Shown here: piece by piece, positions 36,161-48,336 of the stretch | Layout: each line of letters opens with the position of its first letter | How positions within the stretch are numbered: position 1 is the first letter of the stretch | Assembly: GCA_945643635.1 (NCBI GenBank) | Contig: CALZFC010000020.1 | Location: 2,737,001 to 2,801,000 of the forward strand | Origin: Allodiplogaster sudhausi | Lineage: Eukaryota > Nematoda > Chromadorea > Rhabditida > Diplogasteridae | Reading direction: 5' to 3' | Length of the DNA stretch: 64,000 nt | Translations under genes and position numbers: made by a program | The notes under the pieces: generated by a model | What the model was told of the DNA's origin: nothing | Database searches by the model: none | Seen by the model: the letters and a program-made list of their open reading frames with translations, nothing else

Positions 36161-36654
36161 TTCCTTAAAGGAGCACGTTCATCAAAGAAATTTAAATTCT
36201 GTGAGTAGGCACTTTCATTTTCGAGTGACATTTTTGCATGCCGCACAAGCCCGCTGTGTAAAAATAGTACGAGGAAGGGAAGTACAGCCGCATTTTAAAG
36301 GAGCTGTCCATGGAGATTACAATGTTACTGAATTTTTTGTTAATACCATCCGGTCCAACTAGAAACGTCATTAGGAAAAGTGAGAATGCGTCCTGAAGAG
36401 GCCCTGAGGAGAAAAACCACATTTTCCCCACGCCGTACTGTAGAATTTAGGGAATGACGTCATCACCCCTTGCCTATTTTGTCCGCATGCACTCCCTCAT
36501 TCTACCAGAAAGAAGGTGAAAACTAGGTGCGAAGCAACAAGCCACGCTTGAGATTCGAGGGAAGAGAAGAGAGGCAGAGAGAAAAAGGCTTACAAAGTCT
36601 AGTTTGTAGTTGGTACGTATAATAAAATGCACATGACAGAAGAGGCGTGAATAC

Positions 36655-38454
36655 CAGAATGCTTGGCATGTCGGGGAACCAGTTCTGGACGGCCGAGTTG
36701 AAGGGCTCGAAGAAGATGCGCTGCGCGAGCACCATGGAGGCCGCGTGCGCGAAGGCGTTCGCGAAGCGCTCTCCAAACGTCATTCGGTCACCGTAGTACG
36801 CCATCATCCCTGCGTCGAGAGCAATAGTTTCTATATAAGATTAAAATATAGTTTTATTTAATGTTTGATTTTATTAATAAAAATATTATCAATAAAGTTG
36901 ATGGAAAATTAAGAAGAAAATTTATGAAATTTGCATGCATACCGGGCACATAACTCGGCACGAAGGGAGCACCCGTGAATTCGAAAGCGCCGTGCGTCAA
37001 AGCGAACTTCTCGATGCCGAGCCGATTTAATAGAACTTGAAAAAACAAGTTATTCTCCCGAAAACTCCTTTCTAAAGTCAAGACAAAATCGAAGACCATT
37101 TTTGCAAATAAGTTTTTTTGCACAAAACATACCGAAGATGCACATGTCCATCGATTCTCCGTACGCCGCATCAAAGTTTTCATTGCGTAACTGCTCGAGG
37201 AAGCCGGGATGACTCAGCGTAACTTCAATCAGTTCTTGCTCAAAATTGTGATCATTTAATAACAAGTGTTTAAAATTTAATTTTTATAGCACGCACCATT
37301 GCACTGATGCCGCCATACATCCGTCATTTCTGTCATTGCCTATAAGTAGAAGGGTGGAATCCGGGAAATAATTTACTTAATTTTTTCCTATGTGCATATG
37401 TTCACTTGGCGTAAAACATATGCATATCCAGAAAGTTTGAGCGACTTTCTTCCATGACATTAACAGAAACATGAGAACCCACGTGTGGAGAATTACATAC
37501 ATATGAGAGAAGCACTCCTATTTCATATGCTCTCTAGACCGAGTAGCAGGCAGCTTTGTGAACCTGCGCATTAAAACTGGAACTCAAGCGCTACTGTAGA
37601 ATTATTCACCAGATACATACATATGTACATACCTCAATAAAGATGTAATAAATAGTTAAACAGTTAGACGTACGCCAATGAGTGCGAACATGGACTCGCT
37701 TCGCCACGCGTTGTGGATGAAGCCGCCGTCGGTCTCCAACTTCGTCTGAAGGGCGAGTGCTTCAGAGCTTTGAGGGATCTCGATGATGCGTGCCTTCTTC
37801 GTGCCTACGATGCCCATCTTTGTATTGATGATCGGCATCACGTAGACCTAAGAGATGACGTCATAAGTGGGCGATCAAGGAAAAATAATGCGATATTTCA
37901 AATTAGCGAAGCCCTTCCCACTCTCATTCGCGAGGGCTATTTTCATGCAGTTGGGAAATAGCAAGCGAAAATAAGAGTGACAACTCCCATGGCAGATGCG
38001 GCAATTTGAACCCGCCTATGTTATTTTTGGTCATCGTCCTACTTTAAGGTTTTTACATTATACTTGTTTATTAAGTACTATAATAACTCAGAAAGACACT
38101 CTTGCCTTCAACTACCAGGCGATGTATGTATATGGGAAATTAATATTTGTAAATCATATGAGAATACATTATGCACACTCATGGATGATGCATTATGTAA
38201 TATTTATTAGTTTAGTGCTTGCTGTAGATTGGTTCGGAAATAAGTAAATAAATATTAATAACAATTTAATATTTACTAACTACTTCATGGCCCGCGTCGA
38301 TGAGAGTGTCCGTGATCTTTCCGACAAAGTTGGAGTGACTCCGGCCGAACATTGGACTGTACGCGAGAAACTTGAGTGCCTCAGGCGTTGGAGCAAGGAG
38401 AAGAAAAAGAAGAAGAGATGTTAGCACTTGAAAAGGCAGTCGGATCACCATCAT
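36655..38454 (-). pseudogene. UGT N-terminal half module, tandem copy 3 (E1-E6 only)
   Basis: E1 38281-38454, E2 37674-37847, E3 37297-37339, E4 37133-37222, E5 36943-37035, E6 36655-36809. Indistinguishable from copy 2 by eye. It is the outermost first exon of the array, with about 450 bp of 5' flank that is itself part of the repeated unit, so all three copies have the same putative promoter. Confidence 0.8.
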
Positions 38455-39222
38455 TTCCTTAAAGGAGCACGTTCATCAAAGAAATTTAAATTCTGTGAGT
38501 AGGCACTTTCATTTTCGAGTGACATTTTTGCATGCCGCACAAGCCCGCTGTGTAAAAATAGTACGAGGAAGGGAAGTACAGCCGCATTTTAAAGGAGCTG
38601 TCCATGGAGATTACAATGTTACTGAATTTTTTGTTAATACCATCCGGTCCAACTAGAAACGTCATTAGGAAAAGTGAGAATGCGTCCTGAAGAGGCCCTG
38701 AGGAGAAAAACCACATTTTCCCCACGCCGTACTGTAGAATTTAGGGAATGACGTCATCACCCCTTGCCTATTTTGTCCGCATGCACTCCCTCATTCTACC
38801 AGAAAGAAGGTGAAAACTAGGTGCGAAGCAACAAGCCACGCTTGAGATTCGAGGGAAGAGAAGAGAGGCAGAGAGAAAAAGGCTTACAAAGTCTAGTTTG
38901 TAGTTATGGATACTGTGCTAGCATACCGCCAAAACTTTTTGCAATATTTTATTTATTTATTTATCGTACATGAAATTAATATTTCGATGTGACAGCACAA
39001 AAATATAGGAAGGAACGATTTAAATCGAATAGCGTTATATGTATATTGGGGTGGAAGGGGGGGGGGGGAAAGGGATCGACGCCCACGAGTCGCACCAAGC
39101 CGGGGGCGCCACTGCCCGGCCTCGTCTTTGCCAGAGACGGTACAAGCTGGAGAGGAACAGCAGGGGGCTTGACTCGCGGTTGTCGATGGGGTCTTTAGAA
39201 TGAAGTAGGCCGGAATCCGGGC

Positions 39223-39624
39223 TTAAATACCGCTAACTTCTACTGCATTAATTACTTTCGGCAAGGAATCGATAGACATTAGAACTTTACGAGCTGTATT
39301 AACAGAAGGTGCAGAGAGAAAAGAGAGTGACAAACAAGGATACCATCGAGAAGTGCGAAAAGCAAACGAGTACATAAGAAGATCTGACTTAGTAATGGGA
39401 ATATGAAACGCAAATACTGATCTACGATTGTTGCATGGTTTAAACGAATAGAATAGCGATATAGGAGAAGACAAAATCATATGCAATAACTTATAAGCAG
39501 TAATGAGATCGATTTCAATTCGTCTACGATAAAGAGATACCAAATTGAATAAAGCTAGTCGGTCAACGTATGATGGAATATTTCTAAAATTGATCTGGAA
39601 CTTGTTACAACGTACATATAGCAA
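39223..39624 (-). pseudogene. Non-LTR retrotransposon reverse-transcriptase C-terminal relic
   Basis: A 133-codon open frame with the pattern found after the RT core of many jockey/CR1-like elements: R.RIEIDLITAYKLLH, then a divergent RGH-like stretch, an AFRTSRWYPCL segment where RVV..WN usually stands, and SAPSVNTARKVL near the end. The catalytic RT motifs lie outside the frame and were not found upstream. A decayed fragment. Assignment is by motif memory only. Confidence 0.5.
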
Positions 39625-39814
39625 TCTACTAAAAAAAAATGCGCGAATTCAAACGTTAGTTCTGCACAAACGGCTTTTAAGCTCCATGGATAGTTCCTTT
39701 AAGATCTCCCCTAATATTTCGGTGATCGCCTTCCTTTAAACAAGGTCTTTCATTTCTTATCATGAAGAAAATGACTAGCAATATATAGTCAAATAGTCAC
39801 AAACACAAAAAAAA

Positions 39815-39922
39815 ATTGTTTGAAACAATGATTGTCTTGGCGTAAAACTGAAACAATATTGTTTGATATTCCAAACAATATCGTTTCAGTTTTACGCCAA
39901 AATAATGATTGTTTCAAACAAT
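39815..39922. mobile_element. 108-bp palindromic insertion (hairpin MITE)
   Basis: Two arms of about 49 bp, TTGTTTGAAACAATGATTGT...and its inverted copy, meet at GATATTCC with few mismatches. The paralogous block at 14,890-14,915 runs straight through without it (AGTCACAAAAAAGTCACAA), so this is an insertion after duplication. No coding capacity. Confidence 0.7.
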
Positions 39923-41357
39923 TTTCTTCGTGTGAAGAATTCACAAAGTAGGAGAATAGAGCGAAAGAGAGAATTTGTTACCGAATTTGTGATTTGTGAA
40001 AAGAATGAGAATGAGAGTGAATTAGAGAGAAGCAGAGGTACTAGATAAAAAAGTGCATAGAATAAAGATACTTCGTTTCTTTCTAGAAATAAACAAGGAG
40101 AAGTGGTCGCTCTTTGCCAGTAACCTCTCCGAATTCTGATGAAACCAGAGTGCACGGAAACGAGGAACAACTCACCAACTTATGGTCATAGAAGATAGAC
40201 GGAGCGAGAATAAAGCTACAGACGAACAGACATTGAGAGGGACTTAAAGTAAGAGAGAGGCAGAGAGGGAGACCGAGAGTGAGAGGTAGAGAGAGACACT
40301 AAAAGTGATAGTCAGACAGAGCATGGCACATTCTAAAAGATCACACGGCTCTCATATTAGCAGGCGCATTGCACGCGTGTGCAATGTTTGCGAAATGTTG
40401 AGTTGCACCGGGAAACGGAAGGGAGGGAGAGAGATGGAGGGAAGAAAGATCATACTGGCTCGGGTTGTGTGAGAGAATCAAACTGAGAGCAAGAGAACAG
40501 GCCAAGCAGTAAAGAGGATCGGCTGAGGAAAGAATGATGAAAGAACATTTGCTACCTCTCGAAGCATGCCTTTCTTTCCAATTCTTTAAGTCCCTTTCCC
40601 AATCTAACGGCCCACCTCTTTGACCGAATTGCCTCTTATCTCCGGCTCTTATGGAGGTCACTTTTGATATCAGCGGGCTCCTATAAGTTGTTTTTTGTGG
40701 GTTTGCCTCTTGGCCAACGAGGAAATCACTTTTTCTACGTCTGCTAACAATTTTTGTCAGCATGCTTATCTGTTCAGACTGATTACGAGTTTCTAGAGTT
40801 TCTTACATTGAGCCGTATCTACAGTCAACTAACATCAATTGGTGTCTGTGTATATTTTTATATGTTATTTCCCACATCATTTGATTGTAAGACAGAACAT
40901 CCATAAGTCATGGAAGCGAAGAACAATTATAAATCGAGTTGACAGCTCATCGCCAACTGATTCAGTAACAGGTAAACAAGAGAATGGCATACGAATCATG
41001 AATATCACATAATAAAAATTGTACTGGGCATACACGGCTAACAATAAGCTCTTCCATTTGAGATGGCTTATCCATGCATCGACTATCAATTAACATATCG
41101 CCTTTAGCTTTACCATTGGCAAACGAACACTTTCTGAGTCTGAGGTCTATATTCCAGAATGCACCATGTCTGAACATATTCTTAGATCTCACAACTGAGT
41201 CAAGATAATAAGCAAAAAAAAACGTTATCACAAAACATTATCTCACAATCTTTCATGCGCTCTTTTATGGCATTTTTTTCTCTGGAGCATAGTGAAAAAT
41301 TTGAGAATAGTGAAAAATTGAGCAGAAAAAGAAGTGATTGTTGGAATTGGTTAGATC

Positions 41358-42175
41358 CTATTCAATGCCGATCGTCTGCATGGCTTGCTGAATGACGACA
41401 TTTATGACGGAGTCAAAGACGATCTGAAGGAAACAAGACAAATTCATTGTGAAGTCTTCAATTACAGTAAAGTTTAAATGAAGTCCGTGCCAAATAAATA
41501 GTGTCTTGTTTTTTGACCTTATCTTGTCAGGTTGAGCTAGAAAGAAACTTCAATTGCAAGTGTCCCAAAGTCGCAAAAATCCCTCTGCCCTGAATCATCA
41601 CAAATGAAATTTGAAAATATTAAATATTGTCTCTCTCTTTCTCAGACCTGAATGGACTTGGTGTCCGTGACGCAGGTGTGGTGCACGTAGACGATGCGAG
41701 AAGTGTTCGTGTTCTGGCGATTGAAGCGGCGCGTGATGTACGCGAGGCCTTCTTCGTACGTGTTAGAACCTCGAAGATTTAGATGGATAAGACATTTTTT
41801 CTATTAAGTTAATCACTGTTATGTGTCTTCCATAGAATTTCAACGTTTCTTTGCTATTTTTGCTAATTAATAAAGCTTTTCGTTTTTATTTTTGAGATAT
41901 TTAAAAATAACATAACACTGATGATTGTAGTTTGTAACTGAATAATTATTAATATATTTTACGGTAAATAAATTGATTACCATACCATTATATCGTGAGA
42001 AGACGTCCTTGATCGGATGGCGGCGGATTCGCTCAGCGAAGAGATCCGTCTTGTTCAGGAAGAGCACGATCGCCGTGTTCACGAACATTTCATTCTTGCA
42101 GATGCTGCCGAAGAGGCCGAGCGACTCGCGCATACGATTCTGCATAGAGTGGAGAGAGAGAGAGAGGAGACAGCG

Positions 42176-42215
<40 letters not shown>

Positions 42216-45173
42216 AAAAGAAGAAGAAATGGTAGAGAAAGGCAGAAAGCGGGAGAATCGGAATGGTGACCGGATTGTATCCAACGGAGAAATGAAGTGA
42301 CATATTTTTGTTCTCTTATTCAAACGTTTCATGTACGATTTAAGAAAACTCAACTATTTATTTTATGAATATTACAGAGAGAGAGTGAGTGAGTGCGTGA
42401 GATCGAGTGAGGAGAGACCGCACCACAGCGGGATTCTCTGGCACTGTCTGGGTGTATTCGGCGAGCGACGTGATGAAGAGGACGGCGTGGACGTTGTCGA
42501 AGACGTGGAACCACTTCCGCCGTTGCGTCCGCTGGCCACCGACGTCAATCACACTTTAAAGAAGAATACAGCTCTTTTTTACATGTTTTAAGCGCGATTT
42601 CAGCTTACTTAATATAAGAAAGTTGTCCATAAAATCATGTTATTTGGCAGTGTTGTCAGTGAGAAAATCTCTTTTTGAGTGATTTCGCCCAAATGCTGTT
42701 GGAAGCGCGTACATATTATTAAGACAAACGCATGAAAGATAATTGTATGAGCCTTCCTTATTGGAAAGAGCTTGCTTGAGCGACTGAAAGAGCTGACTTG
42801 AAGTGGAAGTTCTTAATATGAAATCGCATGGCCGTGACGCCCTGCGTCGGCACGCGACTCCTCAGCACGTCCTGCAGAGTCGGCACGTACTCGACGTCGC
42901 CGATGCGTGCGAGGTTCCAGAGAAAGCTATAGGAGGACAGCTCGCTTTCATGTACATATATTTGTTATTCTTTTTTGTGCAAAACACATCTTTTTTGTGT
43001 TACAAAACTTTGATGCAAAATTGTTTGCATATATGTGCACAATAATTAATAATAATAACAGTTATAATTTCATTCGCAAAGCTAACAATTTCGCCGCGTC
43101 GTCAATGACATGATCTTCGGTGCCTTGAAGAACGTTCTGGACGACGGGAAGGACGAAGAGATTCGTCGCTGAGTCGACGACCTATTTCGATACTTATTCT
43201 CTTGTTTTCCAAGTATACTTAAAGCGTAAACGAACTTCGCCCGGCAGCGGCGCGACTTCCTCCAGTCGTAAACGGTCCGAAAATCGCGCGATCACGTCGG
43301 CGTCGTGCTGTAATTGTTCATTTCTTTATTATTTTTATATCATATGTAACAGTAGCTCACTTGGGTTTTATTTCTGTAAATAAAAGTTACACAACGGAAT
43401 GGCAATTCAATAAGATTTTAAAATCGATTATATCGATGGCGGAATCGAACACGGGCCACAAAATCGCTGTTAGGAAGCACTCAGCCAAGCTTCCTTCGCG
43501 CACCTCTCTGGCCGGGGAGAGTTGTGCGTCGGCGCGTGCCAGCTCGCTCATGATTGCGCAGAGGCCATCGATGAGGTTGGCGTAGATCACGTGCCGCCTT
43601 TGCAGTAGATCATCACGTGAATAGCCTTCAGCATGGATGATTCTGGCAAGAAAATTTCTGATCTTTATTGCAATTATTGCGTTGGCGCATTTACTTGTAC
43701 ATGTATGCACTTTTGAGGAGAAAATATAGATGTGAATATAGTTTATTTCCAAAGATTACTAATATATCCAAGTATCCGTAGATCCTTTGGTCGGTTCTCG
43801 CTTCCTTTGTTCGTAAAAGTCTGGCAATCCCCCTTGTTCTTGAGATCATTCAAGCCGTGCCCATCCTTTCCTTCCTTCCTTTCAATCCCTTTCATATTTG
43901 ACAATGACGTTAGAAATAATAATCAAGGTATACACACTGACTTCAACTGCTTCAGAGTCGTGCTCTTTCCGGATTCAGCAGGACCTGAAGATTTTCTACT
44001 TAATCCGTCCATTTATGATTCGAAAGGGGATGACAAAGGATATCCAAATGGATTGAAGATGAAAAGGATCTTTATAAGCGTGTAAAATCTTTTCTAGTTG
44101 CAAACGCAATACGCTGTGCTCAAGTAACGCCGGTTCCATCCCTCTTTATTTATCAATCCTCGCGTAAATCATGCAGATTATGCAACATTGCAAAAGTTGA
44201 TTCGATTAAATTTTGCTGATTTTCTGTGAAAATATAATTTAAAGGAACCATGCACTGATGATGTTACAGTAGTATACTGGGGCCATTTTGAACGCGCGCC
44301 CTCAAATATTTGGCCCTTCCGCGGGTTAGAGAGCGTGTGAAATAGGCGAATAGCTACAGAAATCCACATCCATAAAACCATATGTTAGGTATTCAATGAA
44401 CTGCTCCTTTAAATAGGAAGTGAAAACAAATAATTTAAAGAAGAAGAAGAAAAGAGAGAAACTTACCGAGCAGCAGAATCTTGAGAACGGCCTGCTTCTT
44501 CTCCGAGTCAATGTCCTGGTCAATCTCGCGACTCCGTCGACTCTCCACGTCGATGGGCATGAACACGGCAAGCGACTCTGTCCGTCTCTGACAAGCAAAG
44601 GAAAGGAATAGGGTAGTATTACATATGCAACCACACCATGAAATATTCTTCATTCTGTAAATTATGTAGTGTTTGTACATGCAGACATACATACATATGT
44701 ATTTACATACATATGTACATATGTAAAGTCTGTTCATGTTTGCAGCTTCATGATAGACATTAGGCAAATGAGTGCAAGCACATAAATATAAGCAGTAAAT
44801 TCTTATGTTAGATGCCATTCTTCACGTTCTCTGGTACGTACATACATATGTTTGTACATAAATGAATGTATGCATGTATTACTGACTCAGCTCTGACTAC
44901 ATTATGTTCGTTATCCACTCATTGTCGTCAAAATATTAAATGAGTAATACGAAGAGCGCTGTGCATTAAAGGGCACGAAATGAATGAGTGCCTAATTGTG
45001 GTGAGGTCATTTTGCGTCCAGGCTCAAGGAAAGAGGAGAGAAGGAGGGTGTCTATTAATACATTGTACGCAGTCATTATTGATATGATCAACAGCCACAA
45101 ACGTTAATTGTTGACAACCTGGCCGGCTACAACTCCATTCCCAGCTTACCATGGCGCCGCATCTCGAGCCCAT
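41358..45173 (-). CDS. Heterotrimeric G-protein alpha subunit (364 aa)
   Basis: Eleven exons, all in phase, 1,095 nt: 45150-45173, 44467-44587, 43942-43984, 43504-43642, 43236-43307, 43087-43181, 42798-42926, 42424-42553, 41986-42139, 41648-41769, 41358-41423. Relays receptor signals by GTP binding and hydrolysis at the plasma membrane. It starts MGSRCGAM: Gly2 suits myristoylation and Cys5 palmitoylation. G1 is GPAESGKST (family GAGESGKST); the 43-nt P-loop exon matches the conserved G-alpha exon. Switch I is RVPTQGV, G3 DVGGQR with the catalytic Gln, G4 FLNKTDLF, G5 TCVTDT. It ends QTIGIE, which fits no standard class, so the receptor and effector class cannot be assigned. The Gly-to-Ala in G1 and Ala-to-Val in G5 are unusual. 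The 24-nt first exon is the least certain part. Confidence 0.88.
42158..42215. repeat. GA microsatellite in G-alpha intron
   Basis: GAGA run in the intron between the DVGGQR and NKTD exons. Confidence 0.8.
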
Positions 45174-48100
45174 TGACAGGACGCTTGCCAGCATCAAGGG
45201 AGCTGGCCTGGAAACTGCCGCAACGGAAAGTTGTTCAGTGAAAGCCAAAGATTCTGTACCTAAAGAAAACGATGCTTGCTCTCTTAAAATCAACTAGTAC
45301 ATCATATATGGACACATGCGTATGTACATACATATATATATAAGCGCATGTTCTTTAATCCTTTATACATATTTAGAGTGGGCGAAGAGCGATAAAATAG
45401 AGATTAGCACTAAACGCCACCTGCAAACTCATCCCACTTCTTCGGATCGCCACTGACATGATGAATATGACTTGAAATTAATTCAATAATTGTGACCAAA
45501 ATCGCAGAAAAGGCTCGGACAAGCAGTGAAAAGCAGGTGGTGGTTCTTGGTGTCTTGCTGCTCGTTTGGCATCGAGGTAAGAAGGAAGCAGAAAACAGCT
45601 ATGCGAGAACGAAACTAATGCAAGGACTTTATTGGTAGAGAACTTATGTCATTAGAAATCGCTGGCTTGCATGATGACAATTGCAGAAAGCGCTACGTGC
45701 AAATGCGAAGACTTTTTGTACGCGTTTTGTGCTCTTCGAACTTGAGCACATAATAAGATTTCATGCCATCTATAAAATGCTTGCTGCGTGACTCGTCATC
45801 GTAGACGTCTGCGCATAAGAGACCACTGAAATCTCCGCGTATAGCAAAAAAAAAACGAATTTTTTTTATCTTGCCAAGACTTTTTGCGGCAAATCTGACA
45901 ATGAAAGAAAAAAACAAACAGACCATTGCAACGCACGTGACATTTAGCAAAGGTCTCAGCAGACATGCTTGACTTATGCACTACATTTTTTTTCTGAGAC
46001 GTGTAGAAAAATAAAATAATTTCGCTAATGACGACATGTTTATGGCATGGCCTAAATCATTGGGGGGGGGGATAATTATGAAGTGAACCAGTTTCAGAAA
46101 ATGGGTGGTAGAGTGTCATGAGAGAGAATGAGAATAGCTGTGAGAGGCAGAAATCGGAAGTTGAAATCAAGTAATTGAGGAGCTTTCCCATGCCGTACAC
46201 TCGCTGGCGCATTACAAATAGAGAAAATATCAGCATTGAAGGCAGCGAGGGAAAGGAGCAGCAGAAAAGAGAACGGCCAAGGGGGCGATTGATGCCTGAA
46301 GAGTAGTATCCTTGATAACGAGAGAAGTCTTACTCTGACTCTCACCTTTTCGCATTTCCTCTATCTTACTGTCATTCTCTTACTAAATCTCCAACATTTC
46401 GCGCCGTTCTCTCCTTCTCACATCTCTCTTTCCTTTCGTCACCATAGCAACAGAAAATAACGTCTCTAGAAGTAATAAAGAAAAGAAAGCCAAATAAATG
46501 ACCTAAAGAACAGCCCTTAACACTCTAAAATCTATGTATCATTACCATTATACGAAAAATATTGTGTACAGAATGACAAAACTGCTGACGAAAGTGGCTT
46601 AATTCTCTTGAAACCTCTTGACGATGCAAGAAAATAAAATAATGCCACTAATCTTACTCTTAGAACTGAAGTGGTGCGATATCTCAATAAATGTGTGAAC
46701 TTTGATATCAAAATGAACATACATACCAAGGGTATATTCGTCTATAGTTTTTTTTTTTAATTTTTATGCACCACTATTTCACCAGAATCTATTTCCCAAG
46801 CAATGCACTTTCAAACTTCCCATGTCTCTTGTATTAGCACAAGTGTTAGATTGTTTTTTTATTATCACATGTAAATAAATATTAAAAATTCAAATGAATA
46901 GGATTTGACAACACTCGACCAATCAGCCATTAATGCAAGGGAGCACATTTTGTATCTTGTCTTGTCATGAAAAACCAGAAGGCAAGCGTCGTTTCCTTTT
47001 GTATTTCTTGAATAAACGAAATGTTACAAATACAAAACAAAAAGAAATAGAATTCGTGATAGATCTTGAAATTGGCATAATAGTCGTGTGATTTTCCGCA
47101 GATTTTGTCATTCAGAAAAAAAACATCTGTCGCGACGTTAGAAAATAAGAAAAGAGAAAGTAATTTTAACTAAGAAAATAAATAATATTGTAAAGGAATG
47201 TATTTAAATATTTATGTACATAGATAATAAATTGTGACAGAAAAAGAACTTATTTGCCTTTCAAGCTCATTTCAATAATTGATCAATTAAATTTCTTTTC
47301 ACTGTTTACTTTGACTATTCTGGAATCTTACGGTGGATTTTACATATCACAATTTCATTCAGCCGAAACAAAGATAGTGCAACATTCTTCAACTTCCGAT
47401 ATTTCTCTTCGTGACCTTGGCGAGCTGTTTTCGCCCTTTCAGGGGGACGTCTCAGCCGAATTTCTGGATGCCCATTCATTCTTTCCCAGAACCGGTCCCT
47501 TGAAAGGTCGATGAGCAATGTTGAAAAGCGGAAGGTTAGTAATGGAAGCATGCGGTTAGCGGAGATACAGGGAAAGATAGAGAGAAAATTTGAAGACGGA
47601 GGGAGAAATAGAGAAAGAGAACCAGAAATAGAGAGAAAGAGAGAGAGAGAAAGAGAGAGCGAAGGAAAGAGAGAGAGAGAGAGAGGGAGAGAGAGAGGAA
47701 AGTGCCAACATCAGTGAACGTCTTCATTTATTGAAGCGGCATGACTGGAACACCTGCTGGCAATTTGCCAATGGGAATTTACGATAGATCCTCTCCTTTT
47801 TTTCTGCCTTTTGAATGATGGAGTTTTTCTTTAGAGCGAAGACCTTCTTATTTTTTTAAGTCTCCAGTACGAATTTAAATTCTGGAGAATATGTCTAATC
47901 TTCTTGGCGAAAAAACGGTGTCAAACTGCTACGTTTTTTTAAATCTGATAATTGCAGAAAAGCATATTGGAAGAGGTAGGGAGTCCATGTCGTCGGTTGC
48001 ACCTGGAAGTTGACACAGAGAAAGACGTTTTGCCCCTTCCGGCCTTGGAAAACCAATGGGTAAGGGTGTGTCATTGCATACGTTTTTCAGGATGCCCGTA

Positions 48101-48286
48101 CAAGTTGAAACAATATGTCGTGCGATTGCTCTCATTGAGAGGCGTCATAGTATTAATGATGGAATGGAGTTGCAACAGATACAGATAACTGCCGGCTAAT
48201 TGCGAGAGAAAAAGAGAGAAAGAGTGAGAGAGAGAGAAAAGAATGCTTTATCTACCATCTTTCACTCGCTCCTCGGACAGTGATGC

Positions 48287-48336
<50 letters not shown>

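Larger units (their letters stand above)
32021..38905. repeat. 2.29-kb tandem triplication of the UGT N-terminal half module
   Basis: Three head-to-tail units: 32021-34316, 34317-36610 and 36611-38905. Each starts TGGTACGTATAATAAAATGC and ends ...GTCTAGTTTGTAGT. By eye, units 2 and 3 are identical, and unit 1 differs by two homopolymer lengths and one substitution (ACATGG against ACTTGG near 32,819). Each unit holds E6 to E1 (minus strand) and about 450 bp of 5' flank. The near-identity means a very recent event or an assembly artefact. Confidence 0.85.
38906..41357. other. Spacer between UGT array and G-alpha gene, repeat-rich
   Basis: No protein-coding gene seen. 38,928-38,960 has a relic similar to the mariner-like terminus (ATACCGCCAAAACTTTTTG). 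39,055-39,072 is a G run. 39,223-39,624 is a retrotransposon relic. 39,680-39,745 is a MITE end. 39,700-40,700 repeats 14,790-15,640, with a palindromic insertion at 39,815-39,922. Confidence 0.6.

Noticed and set aside
32021..38905. CRISPR-like or satellite array
   Set aside because: The units are 2.29 kb with coding exons; this is a gene-segment duplication.
46094..46345. 83-codon minus-strand frame between G-alpha and J
   Set aside because: No recognisable domain, splice context or repeat support.
47254..47514. 86-codon plus-strand frame
   Set aside because: No similarity recognised and no flanking exon signals.
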